Below are positions 41,136-50,300 of a stretch of DNA of 64,000 nucleotides, in pieces (the first letter of the stretch is position 1; each line of letters starts with the position of its first letter). Position numbers and translations under genes: made by a program. This DNA is from Nocardioides mangrovicus (GTDB lineage Bacteria > Actinomycetota > Actinomycetes > Propionibacteriales > Nocardioidaceae), in assembly GCF_003674065.1 (NCBI RefSeq), contig NZ_RDBE01000010.1, positions 587,321-651,320 on the forward strand, written 5' to 3'. A model generated the notes under the pieces. It saw nothing but the letters and a program-made list of their open reading frames with translations, was not told the DNA's origin and searched no databases.

Positions 41136-41702
41136 ATGGAGCCCACCACCGTCGTCACTCCCGGACCCGAGCAGCTGCGGGCCCTGGCCCACCCCGGCCG
41201 ACTGCGGATGCTCGGGCTGCTGCGCACCAGCGGCCCGGCTACGGCGACCTCGCTGGCCGGTCGGCTCGGGCTCAACACCGGAGCCACCTCCTACCACCTG
41301 CGCCAGCTGGCGGCCCACGGCTTCGTGGTGGAGGACACCGAGCGCGGCAACGGCCGTGAGCGGTGGTGGAGGGCCGCCCACCAGACCACCCACACCGCGA
41401 CCGCACCCGACGCGAGCGAGGAGGAGCGCGACGTCACCGATGCCTACCTCCAGGCCGTCGCCATCACCCACGCCGACAACCTGCAGCGCGCGCTGGCCGA
41501 GTCGCGGGCGCTGCCCGAGGCCTGGCAGCAGGTGCTCGACCTCAGCGACTGGAACCCGCGGCTCACGGCGGCGCACGCCAAGGAGCTCTCGGAGGCGATC
41601 CACGAGCTGGTCTCGGGCTGGCCCGAGGACGTGGACGACCCCGAGGCACAGCGTTTCGTCGTCAACGTCAACACCTACCTGCGCCCCGGGACGCTGCGAT
41701 GA
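41136..41702 (+). CDS. ArsR-family regulator
   Basis: A 188-residue protein. A winged helix at the N-terminus (about 12-90) contains LRALAHPGRLRMLGLLRTSGPATATSLAGRLGLNTGATSYHLRQLAAHGFV. A helical C-terminal extension follows (about 100-188), so it is longer than metal-sensing ArsR proteins, and no Cys metal site is visible. It is probably a ligand-responsive helix-turn-helix regulator. ATG follows TAGGGT by 6 nt, so it is leaderless. The TGA overlaps the ATG of the following MFS gene (ATGA), the expected target. Confidence 0.88.
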   Translation: MEPTTVVTPGPEQLRALAHPGRLRMLGLLRTSGPATATSLAGRLGLNTGATSYHLRQLAAHGFVVEDTERGNGRERWWRAAHQTTHTATAPDASEEERDVTDAYLQAVAITHADNLQRALAESRALPEAWQQVLDLSDWNPRLTAAHAKELSEAIHELVSGWPEDVDDPEAQRFVVNVNTYLRPGTLR

Positions 41703-43027
41703 GCCGGCGGCCGCTGGTCGGCTACCTCGCCGCGCAGGCGGTCTCCACCACGGGCACCCGGGTGTCGATGATCGCCGTGCCGTGGTTCGTGCTCACCACC
41801 ACCGGCTCGGCCACACGCACCGGTCTCGCGGCGTTCGCCGAGATGCTGCCGATGGTGGTGTGCCAGGCGCTGTCGGGCCCGCTCGCCGACCGGCTCAGTG
41901 CGCGCCGGGTGGCGATCACCTGCGACGCGCTCAGCGTCCTGGCCGTGGGCGCGATCCCGCTGCTGCACGTCCTGGGCCTGCTCCACTTCGGCGCGCTGCT
42001 GGTGCTGGTGGCGCTCGCCGGGGCGCTGCGCGGGCCGGGCGAGGCGGCCAAGCACGCGATGATGCCCGTGCTGGTGCGCCAGACCGACGTCCCCACCGAG
42101 CGGCTCACCGGGCTGGAGGGTGCGGTCGAGCGCACGGCCTCACTGGCCGGCGCCGGGGTGGGCGCCGGCCTGGTGGCCACGCTCGGCGCGGCCAACGCGG
42201 TCGCCGTCGACGCGCTCTCCTTCGGACTCTCGGCCCTGCTGCTGCTCGGCTTCACGCGCCGCGACCCCGGCGCGCGCCCGGTCGAGGCGAGGCCGCGGCT
42301 CGGGTACGTCGCCGAGCTGCGGTCGGGCTGGGACTTCATGCGACGCGACCAGGTGCTGATGGGCATCGGGGTGATGGTGGCGGTCACCAATCTCCTCGAC
42401 GCCGCGTGGAGCAGCGTGCTGCTGCCGGTGTGGGCCCGCGACAGCGGTCACGGCGTGGCGGCCGTCGGCATCGTGCTGACGACGTTCTCCGCGGCCGCCA
42501 TCGTGAGCTCGACCGCGGCGGCGACGATCGGCCACCGGCTGCCGCGCTACTGGACCTACCTGATCTGCTTCGTCATCGGCGGCGTGCCGCGCTTCGTGGT
42601 CCAGGCGCTGCACGTGCCGCTGTGGCTGGTCATCGCCGTCTGCGTGGTGGGCGGGCTCGGCTCGGGATTCCTCAACCCGATCCTCGGGGCGGTGCTCTTC
42701 GAGCGCACGCCGGCCGAGCTGGTCGGCCGGGTGAGCGCGATGAACATCGCGATGGCCTGGTCGCTGATGCCGCTGGGCGGCGTGCTCGGCGGCGTGCTCG
42801 TGGCCGGGATCGGCCTCTCGCCCGCGCTGCTCGTCGTCGGCGGCGCGTACTTCCTCACCACCATGCTGCCCGTGGTGCAGCCACGCTGGCGCGAGCTCGA
42901 CCGCCGCCCGGATCAGGCGCCGAGTCAGGCTCCGGGTGAGGTTCTGGGTCAGACCGACGACGCGCGGACCAGCTCGGCCACGAAGTCGAGCTTGGCCAAC
43001 ACCGGCGGCGGGATGACGAACGGGTAG
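41699..43027 (+). CDS. MFS transporter (ArsR-linked, MFS_3 type)
   Basis: A 442-residue transporter with about 12 helices. It begins MSRRPLVGYLAAQAVSTTGTRVSMIAVPW, has PLADRLSARRVAITCDALS after helix 2 and LRGPGEAAKHAMMPVLV, typical of enterobactin-exporter/MFS_3 relatives. The ATG overlaps the arsR stop, so it is co-expressed and co-repressed. The last 79 bp are convergently overlapped by the Zn-peptidase gene, giving a polar tail (SQAPGEVLGQTDDARTSS) not needed for the transporter fold. Confidence 0.88.
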   Translation: MSRRPLVGYLAAQAVSTTGTRVSMIAVPWFVLTTTGSATRTGLAAFAEMLPMVVCQALSGPLADRLSARRVAITCDALSVLAVGAIPLLHVLGLLHFGALLVLVALAGALRGPGEAAKHAMMPVLVRQTDVPTERLTGLEGAVERTASLAGAGVGAGLVATLGAANAVAVDALSFGLSALLLLGFTRRDPGARPVEARPRLGYVAELRSGWDFMRRDQVLMGIGVMVAVTNLLDAAWSSVLLPVWARDSGHGVAAVGIVLTTFSAAAIVSSTAAATIGHRLPRYWTYLICFVIGGVPRFVVQALHVPLWLVIAVCVVGGLGSGFLNPILGAVLFERTPAELVGRVSAMNIAMAWSLMPLGGVLGGVLVAGIGLSPALLVVGGAYFLTTMLPVVQPRWRELDRRPDQAPSQAPGEVLGQTDDARTSSATKSSLANTGGGMTNG

Positions 43028-43938
43028 AGGTCGTTCTTGCCCATCGAGCGCTCGATCTGGTTCAGCGCGGTCGACAGCGGGATCCACACGCCGGCGACGA
43101 GGTCGTGGAACTCGGTGAACGCCTCCGGCTGGACGCTGGTCAGGCCGTAGCTCGCGGCGGTGTCCACGGTGTCGCGGATGTGCAGGAAGTGCGCCCAGCT
43201 CTCCGCGAAGTCCTCGAAGGGGTGCATGGTGGCGTACTCGGAGATGTAGCTCTCCTGCCAGCCCTCCGGCGGCCCCTCGCTGTAGTGCCGGTCGATCTCG
43301 GCCTGGTAGTCCTTGGTCTCGTCGCCGAAGAGGTCTCGGGCCTTCTCGATCCAGTCGCCGGTGACCAGCTGCCACTCGTAGTAGTGACCGACCTCGTGGC
43401 GGAAGTGGCCGAGCATCGTGCGGTACGGCTCGGCCAGCTGCTCGCGCACCTTTTCGCGGTAGGCGTCGTCGCTCTCGGCCAGGTCGATGGTGATGACGCC
43501 GTCCTCGTGGCCGATGACGACGTTCTCGGCGACACTGGAGAGCAGGTCGAAGGCCAGCCCCTGCTCGGGGTCCTCCTCCTTGGTCCGGATGGGCAGCCCG
43601 AGCACGTCGAGCTCGACGACCAGGTGCCGCTTGGCCACCTCGGCCTCGTGGAACTGCGCGATGCCCTTCGCGTCCTCGTCGTTGGGGCGGGTGCGGGTCA
43701 GGTCGCAGGCGAAGCACTGACCCCCCTCCAGGGGCGCGAGCCAGGTGCAACCGGAGAGGTTGAGGTTGCGGCACACGTGCCAGACCAGCCCGGCGGCGTC
43801 GACGTACTGGCCCTGATCGTCGACCGGGACGATTGCCTTCTCCTCGCGGGAGAACCCCAGCGAGGTGCCGCAGGAGACGCAGACGGAGTTCTCGAAGTAG
43901 AGCGCGTTGCCGCACACGCGGCAGGAGAAGGACTTCAC
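42949..43938 (-). CDS. Zinc-ribbon metallopeptidase of the transglutaminase/ATP-grasp cluster
   Basis: A 329-residue protein. An N-terminal zinc ribbon (KSFSCRVCGNALYFENSVC, then CVSCG) is followed by a second Cys set (CTWLAPL, then CFACD). The C-terminal zincin-like domain has FRHEVGHYYEW (HExxH). It matches the PF10005/PF15887-type putative zinc-binding peptidases known to accompany transglutaminase, permuted ATP-grasp and alpha-E genes. The GTG start at 43936-43938 is chosen because the ribbon begins at once. It is separated from the rest of the cluster by a palindromic segment. Confidence 0.87.
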   Translation of the reverse strand: MKSFSCRVCGNALYFENSVCVSCGTSLGFSREEKAIVPVDDQGQYVDAAGLVWHVCRNLNLSGCTWLAPLEGGQCFACDLTRTRPNDEDAKGIAQFHEAEVAKRHLVVELDVLGLPIRTKEEDPEQGLAFDLLSSVAENVVIGHEDGVITIDLAESDDAYREKVREQLAEPYRTMLGHFRHEVGHYYEWQLVTGDWIEKARDLFGDETKDYQAEIDRHYSEGPPEGWQESYISEYATMHPFEDFAESWAHFLHIRDTVDTAASYGLTSVQPEAFTEFHDLVAGVWIPLSTALNQIERSMGKNDLYPFVIPPPVLAKLDFVAELVRASSV

Positions 43939-44009
43939 GGGGGTGGAGCCTGTCAGAGATGGGCCTACCCGTGGGGGTGGAGTGCGAACGTGCCGCCGCT
44001 TCCCACGGC

Positions 44010-44080
44010 GAACTGCCACTTCCCACGGGTCCTCCATCGTGGGAGGTGGCCGTTCACCATGCCACCATGGTGAACGAGCA
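44010..44080. repeat. Composite palindromes upstream of the Zn-peptidase gene
   Basis: The first hairpin has arms GAACTGCCACTTCCCACG (44010-44027) and CGTGGGAGGTGGCCGTTC (44038-44055), 16 of 18 paired, with a 10-nt loop. A second, GTTCACCATG / CATGGTGAAC (44052-44061, 44066-44075), overlaps its end. A near-copy of the left arm, GAACGTGCCGCCGCTTCCCA, starts at 43986. It lies in the 152-bp gap between the transglutaminase stop and the Zn-peptidase start, so it may terminate or process the transcript. Confidence 0.75.
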
Positions 44081-44090
44081 GGGGGGCCGC

Positions 44091-44957
44091 CTACGCCGGC
44101 ACGACGTCCACAGCCACCGTCATGGTCGACTTCTTGGCCTCGGTGAAGATGACGCCCTTGACCGGGGGGACGTCGGCGTAGTCGCGGCCCCAGGCGACGG
44201 TGACGTGACGGTCGGCGACCCACTGGTCGTTGGTGGGGTCGACGGCCAGCCACTGATCGGCCGCACCCGGCAGGCGGACGGCGGCCCAGGCGTGGCTGGC
44301 GTCGGCGCCGACGACCCGATCCTGGCCGGGGGCCGGCGTGGTGGCCAGGTAGCCGCTGACGTAGCGCACGGCCAGGCCGTGGCCGCGCAGACCGGCGATG
44401 AGCAGGTGGGCGAAGTCCTGGCACACCCCGGCGCGCTCGGCGAGGACGTCCTCGACGGTGCTGGTGACGGTGGTGGCGCCCTGCCGGTACTCGAAGTCGC
44501 CGTGCACGCGGTGCACCAGGTCGGTGACGGCCTCGCCGATCGGGCGGCCGGGCAGCAGCGAGCGGGCGGCGTACGCGGTGGCGTCGGGGGTGAGCGCGAC
44601 CATCGAGGAGGCCATCGTGAAGTCGACCGACCGCCAGGCCGCCGCGTCGGGTCGGCCCTGCTCCCAGGGAGCGGCGAGTGCGTCCTGGTCGTAGACGGGG
44701 GCGACGACGTCGACGACGGCCGTGGCGTGGACGCCGAGCTCGCGATGGGGCCGGGTGACCTGGAAGAAGCCGCAGGTGTTGCCGTAGTAGTCGAGGTCCT
44801 CGGCCAGGTCGGCCGGCGTCGGGTCGACGACGAGACCGGTCTCGTGGACCTGCTGCCAGGGCAGCGTCCGCGGGGTCACGTAGACGACGCCGTAGGAGTC
44901 GGTCACCTCGTCGTCGTAGGCGTAGGTGGTGCGGTGGGAGATCTGCCAGCGGGTCAT
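44091..44957 (-). CDS. Transglutaminase-like cysteine peptidase
   Basis: A 288-residue protein. An N-terminal beta domain (MTRWQISHRTTYAYDDEV) precedes a transglutaminase core with the catalytic triad: Cys in ERAGVCQDFAHLLIAGLR, His in GADASHAWAAVRLPG and Asp in WLAVDPTNDQWV. It is the standard small transglutaminase of the alpha-E / permuted ATP-grasp clusters and is thought to cleave or transfer peptide bonds. Its ATG overlaps the stop of the upstream ATP-grasp/alpha-E gene by 4 bp (ATGA), so it is the third gene of a coupled operon. Confidence 0.9.
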   Translation of the reverse strand: MTRWQISHRTTYAYDDEVTDSYGVVYVTPRTLPWQQVHETGLVVDPTPADLAEDLDYYGNTCGFFQVTRPHRELGVHATAVVDVVAPVYDQDALAAPWEQGRPDAAAWRSVDFTMASSMVALTPDATAYAARSLLPGRPIGEAVTDLVHRVHGDFEYRQGATTVTSTVEDVLAERAGVCQDFAHLLIAGLRGHGLAVRYVSGYLATTPAPGQDRVVGADASHAWAAVRLPGAADQWLAVDPTNDQWVADRHVTVAWGRDYADVPPVKGVIFTEAKKSTMTVAVDVVPA

Positions 44958-47392
44958 GGCTCGACCAGGAGGCCGGTGAAGGGTCGCGGAGCGGGGCCGC
45001 TGGTGGCGTGCAGCTCCACCACCGAGTCGGCCAGCTGCTGCAGCGAGACGACGGTGGCCTCGAGGAACCGCCGCAGGTTCGGCCGGGAGGCGCCGCCGAT
45101 CGCGACGAGCGAGGCGCTGTCGACCTCCTCGACCTGCTCGAGCAGCCCGGCGAGACGGCGCTCGGGGCGGCTGGTGCCGGTGGAGCGGGGCAGCGCGGCC
45201 AGGTGGTCGGCCGCGCTGCGCAGCGTGAAGCGCAGCGAGCGCGGGTTGAGGTCGTCGAGCAGCAGCAGGTCGAGCACGGTGCGCGGACGGACGTGGCCGC
45301 GGTAGCGGCGCCGGTGGGTCACCGCCGACTCGGCCACGGCGAGCGCGGCATCGAGCACGCGGCGGTCGACATCGAGCCCGCGCCGCTCGATGGTGGTGCC
45401 CTGCAGCAGGAAGCACAGCTGCAGGGCGCGCTCCAGGCTGCGACCGAGCGCGATGAGGTGCCAGCCGGGGTCGCGCATCATGTTGGCCACGACGCCGTCC
45501 AGCGCCAGCACCGCGGTCAGCATCCGCCCGGCCGACTCGGCCACCTGGTGCGGGTGCGGCGACTCCACCAGCAGTCCCACGGCCCGGTCGTGCACGCCGA
45601 AGGTGCGCCAGACGTCGGGCGAGAGCTGGTCGCGCACCGACTGCGCGGTGTCGCGCATCGTCGCGACGGCCTGCGCCACCCCGCCGTCGCGGCGGACGTC
45701 GAGCAGCACCGACCGCAGGTCGCTGTCCAGCTCCTCGCTGGCCGTGCCCGCCAGCCGGTTCACCACCTGGTGCATCACCTGCGCGCAGAACCGATCGGCG
45801 TCGGAGGCGGTGTTCTCCGACAGCGCGTGGACGACGATCACCAGCCGCAGCATCGCCTCGACCCGTTCGGCGGTGCGGCCCAGCCAGAACATGTCGTCGA
45901 GCACGCGCGGCACGCTGGCCTCGACCGCCCGCAGGGTGGAGATCGGCATCGGTTCGCGCAGCCCCTGGTCCGGGTCGGCGCTGCCGCGCTTGAGCACCCA
46001 GACGTCCTTGCTGGAGCGCGAGAGGCCGTCCTCCCCGACGACGCTGCCCAGCCCGCCGAGCAGCGGCCGGTAGGCGCCGCCCGTGTGCAGGGTGAAGGTA
46101 CGCACCGAGACCGGCGAGGGGCGGATCCCGGCCCGGCCGGCCACGGGTGCCTGCGAGAGCAGCAGCCGCTCCTGGCCGACGTAGCGGTGCGGCGCCGCGA
46201 GCACCTGGGCGCGGACCTGGTCCACCGGGCCGTTCAGCGGCCGGCCACCGTCGATGCGTCGCACCACCAGCCGCTCCGCGTGGCTGAGCAGCACGTCGAG
46301 CCCGGCCGCCTCGCCTCCCCACCAGGTCAGCACCGTGGGCAGGATCGGCTCCTCGTCGAGAAGCAGTCGGCACATCGCACCCTGGTAGGGCAGCAGCGCG
46401 GGGTTCTCCAGCACCCCGGCCCCCAGCCCGTTCACGACCCGCACGGTGCCCCGGCGGCACGCCTCGGCCAGCCCCGCGACGCCGAGCTGGGAGTCGCCGC
46501 GCAGCTCCAGCGGGTCGCTGAACGCGGCGTCGACGCGGCGCAGGATGACGTGCACCCGCTCGGGCCGGTCGACTCCCCGCAGCCACACGCAGCCGTCGCG
46601 GACGACCAGGTCGGAGCCCTCCACCAGGCTGAAGCCGAGGTGCGCGGCGACGAAGGCCTGGTCGAAGGCCGTCTCGGAGTGCGACCCGGGAGAGAGCACG
46701 ACCACCCGCGCCTGCGACTCGTCGACCGGTGCGGCCTGGATCAGCGCCGAGCGCAGTGCGGCGTAGAACGGGCCCATCCGGTGCAGCGACGCCTCGCGGT
46801 AGAGCTCGGGCAGCACGCGGGAGATGACCCGCCGGTTCTCCATCGCGTAGCCGATGCCCGAGGGGGCCTGGGCGCGGTCGCCGAGCACGGTCCAGCGTCC
46901 GTCGGCGGTACGGCCGAGGTCGTGGGCGGCCACGGTGAGCGGCTGGGTGCCCCCGGCCGAGCGCCGGGCGACCAGGCGCACGAAGCCCGGGTGCCCGAAC
47001 ACCGCCGCGGGCGGCAGCACCCCCGAGGAGAGCAACCGCTGCTCGCCGTAGAGGTCGACCAGGATCGCGTTGAGCAGCTCGGCGCGCTGGGCCAGGCCGA
47101 CCTCGAGCCGCTCCCACTCCGCCGCCTCGATGACCAGTGGCAGCGGGTCCAGCCGCCACGGCTGGGCGCGGCGGCCGTCACGGTTGTAGGTGACGCCGTC
47201 GTCGGCCAGCGAGCGCACGATCTCGCTCTCCACGCGCCGCAGGTCGTCGGGTGTCAGGCCGATGGCGACCTCGGCCAGGCCCTTCCAGGCCGGCCGCAGC
47301 GCGCCGTCGGGCCCGACCATCTCGTCGAACCGGCTGATCGCCCCCAGCTCGGGCTGCCCGACGCGAGCCGCGTACTCGCGCAGGACTGTCAT
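44954..47392 (-). CDS. Circularly permuted ATP-grasp ligase fused to alpha-E domain
   Basis: An 812-residue fusion. Residues 1-470 are a circularly permuted ATP-grasp (DUF404/407): RDGRRAQPWRLDPLPLVIEAAEW, VVVLSPGSHSETAFDQAFVA, LVVRDGCVWLRGVDRPERVHVILRRVDAAF, VVNGLGAGVLENPALLPYQ. Residues about 500-800 are an alpha-E (DUF403) helical domain with MFWLGRTAERVEAMLRLVIV and RRYRGHVRPRTVLDLLLLDDLNPRSL. The two are often separate genes. The ATP-grasp is predicted to ligate an amino acid or peptide, and alpha-E is of unknown function. It overlaps both neighbours by 4 bp. The substrate is unknown. Confidence 0.92.
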   Translation of the reverse strand: MTVLREYAARVGQPELGAISRFDEMVGPDGALRPAWKGLAEVAIGLTPDDLRRVESEIVRSLADDGVTYNRDGRRAQPWRLDPLPLVIEAAEWERLEVGLAQRAELLNAILVDLYGEQRLLSSGVLPPAAVFGHPGFVRLVARRSAGGTQPLTVAAHDLGRTADGRWTVLGDRAQAPSGIGYAMENRRVISRVLPELYREASLHRMGPFYAALRSALIQAAPVDESQARVVVLSPGSHSETAFDQAFVAAHLGFSLVEGSDLVVRDGCVWLRGVDRPERVHVILRRVDAAFSDPLELRGDSQLGVAGLAEACRRGTVRVVNGLGAGVLENPALLPYQGAMCRLLLDEEPILPTVLTWWGGEAAGLDVLLSHAERLVVRRIDGGRPLNGPVDQVRAQVLAAPHRYVGQERLLLSQAPVAGRAGIRPSPVSVRTFTLHTGGAYRPLLGGLGSVVGEDGLSRSSKDVWVLKRGSADPDQGLREPMPISTLRAVEASVPRVLDDMFWLGRTAERVEAMLRLVIVVHALSENTASDADRFCAQVMHQVVNRLAGTASEELDSDLRSVLLDVRRDGGVAQAVATMRDTAQSVRDQLSPDVWRTFGVHDRAVGLLVESPHPHQVAESAGRMLTAVLALDGVVANMMRDPGWHLIALGRSLERALQLCFLLQGTTIERRGLDVDRRVLDAALAVAESAVTHRRRYRGHVRPRTVLDLLLLDDLNPRSLRFTLRSAADHLAALPRSTGTSRPERRLAGLLEQVEEVDSASLVAIGGASRPNLRRFLEATVVSLQQLADSVVELHATSGPAPRPFTGLLVEP

Positions 47393-50300
47393 GGGGAGCG
47401 CCGCAGGTCCAGCGTGTGCGGGTACTCCTGGCTCCGAGCCCGACGCCCGGCCTCGCGCATCGCGGCGACGTCGAGCCGGCCGGGGGTGTGGCCGCGCGGC
47501 TCGAACCGGGCGCCGCGGCGAGCCTCGGCCTCCTGGGCGTTGACCGGCGGCGTCTCGTAGGCGCGTCCACCCGGGTGCACGACGTGGTAGGTCGCGCCGC
47601 CCAGCGAGGTGGCCGCGGCCACGTCGACGACGTCGACGTGCAGCGGCGTGTGCGGCTCGATGCTGGGGTGCAGCGCCGACCACGGCTGCCAGGCGCGGAA
47701 CCGGACGCCGGCGTAGGCCTCCCCCGGGCTGCCGGAGGGCTGCAGGGGCACCGGCACACCCTGACAGGTCACCAGGTGCCGGTGGGGGTCGAACCCGCGC
47801 ACCAGCACCTGGATCCGCTCGACCGAGGAGTCGACGTACCGGGCGGTGCCGCCCGCGGCGGCCTCCTCGCCGAGCACGTGCCACGGCTCGATGGCGTGGC
47901 GCAGCTCCAGCTCCACCTCGCCGGCCTGCGCCAGCCCGATGCGCGGGAACCGGAACTCGGTGAACGGGTCGAGCCAGCTCTCCTCGAAGTCGATGCCGTG
48001 CGCTCGCAGGTCGGCCACCACCTGGCCCACGTCGCGCAGGCAGCCCTGCGGCAGGAGGAAGTCCTCGTGCAGCGCGGTGCCCCAGCGCACCAGCGGCGCC
48101 CGGTAGGGCTGCTCCCAGAACATCGCGACCAGCGAGCGCACCAGCAGCGCCTGCAGCAGCCCCATGCGCGGGTGCGGCGGCATCTCGAAGCCGCGCAGCT
48201 CCAGCAGCCCGAGACGGCCGCGGGAGGAGTCGGGGCTGTACATCTTGTCGATGCAGAACTCGGCGCGGTGCGTGTTGCCGGTCAGGTCGGTGAGCAGGTG
48301 GCGCAGCGCGCGGTCGACCAGCCACGGTCGCGGCGCGGCCTCGCCCGCGGTCAGCCGGTCGATCTCGGCGAACGCGATCTCCATCTCGTACGTCTGCTCC
48401 GGCCGGCCCTCGTCGAACCGCGGCGCCTGGCTGGTCGGGCCGATGAAGCGGCCCGAGAACAGGTACGACAGCGAGGGGTGCCGCTGCCAGTAGGTCAGCA
48501 TGCTGACCAGCAGGTCGGGGCGGCGCAGCAGCGGCGAGTCGACGGGCTGGCGGCCGCCGAGCGTGAGGTGGTTGCCGCCGCCGGTGCCGGTGTGGGTGCC
48601 GTCGACGTCGAACTTCTCGGTGGTCAGCCGGACCTGCCGCGCCGCCTCGTAGAGCGTCTCGGTCAGGTCGCGCTGCTCGGCCCAGCTCCGCGTGGGCTGC
48701 ACGTTGACCTCGACCACGCCCGGGTCGGGGGTGACCACGAGCTGGGTGAGCCGGCTGTCGGGCGGCGGGCCGTAGCCCTCCAGCACCACCGGCTGCCCCA
48801 TCGCCGCAGCCGCGCTCTCCACGGCGGCCAGCAGCGCGGCGTAGTCCTCGAGCCGCTCGGTGGGCGGCAGGAAGACGAAGCAGTGGCCGTCGCGCTCCTC
48901 GACGGCGAGCGCGGTGGTCGCCTCGCCGCGTGGGTCCACCACGCTCACCTGGGGAACCTGGGGCGCGAGTGGCGGACCGGCCTCGAGGTACGACGGCTCG
49001 CCGGGCGCCTCGGGGTCCTCCCACGAGACGGCGTCCAGCGGCAGCCGCAGCCCGACCGCGGAGGTGCCGCCGGTGAGCACCAGCCGGCCGCGCCGGAACG
49101 TCCACGCGGGCGAGCGCCATTCCTCGCCGGTGACGACCGGCAGCACCCAGCCGGCCGGCTCGGTGACGCCGGCATCGAGAGCAGCGAGGGCGGCGACGCC
49201 GTCGGGCTCGGCCCCGGGGCGCTCGCCCTCGGGACGGCGGACGTCGGCGGCGATGACCGCGAGCGGGTCCTCGTAGGCCGCCAGCAGCTGCTCCTCGGGC
49301 AGCCCCAGCACCCGGGTCAGCTCGCGGGCGAGGCCCTCGGCGTCGACCTTCTCCGCCTCCTCGCCCCACGGGTCGGCCAGCAGCGCCGGGTCGTGCCAGA
49401 GCGGCTCGCCGTCGGTGCGCCACTGCAGGGCAATCTGCCAGCGAGGCAGGGGCTCGCCGGGGTACCACTTGCCCTGCCCGCGGTGCACCGCGCCGCCGAC
49501 GGCGTAGAGCGCCTGCAGCCGCTCGGCCAGCTCGCCGGCCAGGCGCCGCTTCTCCTCGCCGTCGGCCGCCGTGCTCCACTGCGCGTCGGTGGCGTCCAGC
49601 GCGACGAAGGTCGGCTCGCCGCCCATGGTGAGTCGGACGTCGCCGCGCTCCAGGCGCTGGTCGACGGCCCCGCCGAGGGCGTCGATGCGCGTCCACTCCT
49701 CGTCGGTGTAGGGCAGCGTGACGCGCGGGTCCTCGTGCACGCGGCGCACCTGGTTGTGGAAGGCGAAGCCGACCTCGACCGGGTCGGTGGCACCGGTGAT
49801 CGGCGCCGCGGAGGAAGGGTGCGGGGTCGCGCTGAGCGGGATGTGGCCCTCGCCGGCGAACAGTGCGCTGGTGGGATCCAGGCCGACCCAGCCCGCGCCG
49901 GGCACGAAGACCTCCGCCCACGCGTGCAGGTCGGTGAAGTCCGCGCTCGGGCCGCTGGGACCCTCGAGGCTGGCCTGGTCGGCGACCAGCTGCACCAGGT
50001 AGCCCGAGACGAACCGCGCGGCCAGCCCGTACTGGCGCAGCAGCGCCACCAGCAGCCAGGCGCTGTCGCGGCACGAGCCGATGCCGCGGGCCAGCGTCTC
50101 GTCGGGGGTCTGGACGCCGGTCTCGAGCCGGATCTCATAGGCCACCGCGTCGTGGACCGCCTGGTTGAGGCGCACCAGGAAGCCGACGGTGGGCTCCTCG
50201 TGGGGCTCGGGCAGCGAGCGCCGGAAGGCGTCGGCCTGGGCAGCAACCTCGACCGGACGCAGGTACGGCGCCAGGTCGGCGGCGAGCTGCTCGTCGTAGC

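Noticed and set aside
44954-50074. A single 1706-residue protein spanning two cluster genes
   Set aside because: The part above 47392 is the antisense-quality shadow of the DUF2126 gene; the family start MTVLREYAARVG at 47392 overlaps the upstream stop as ATGA.
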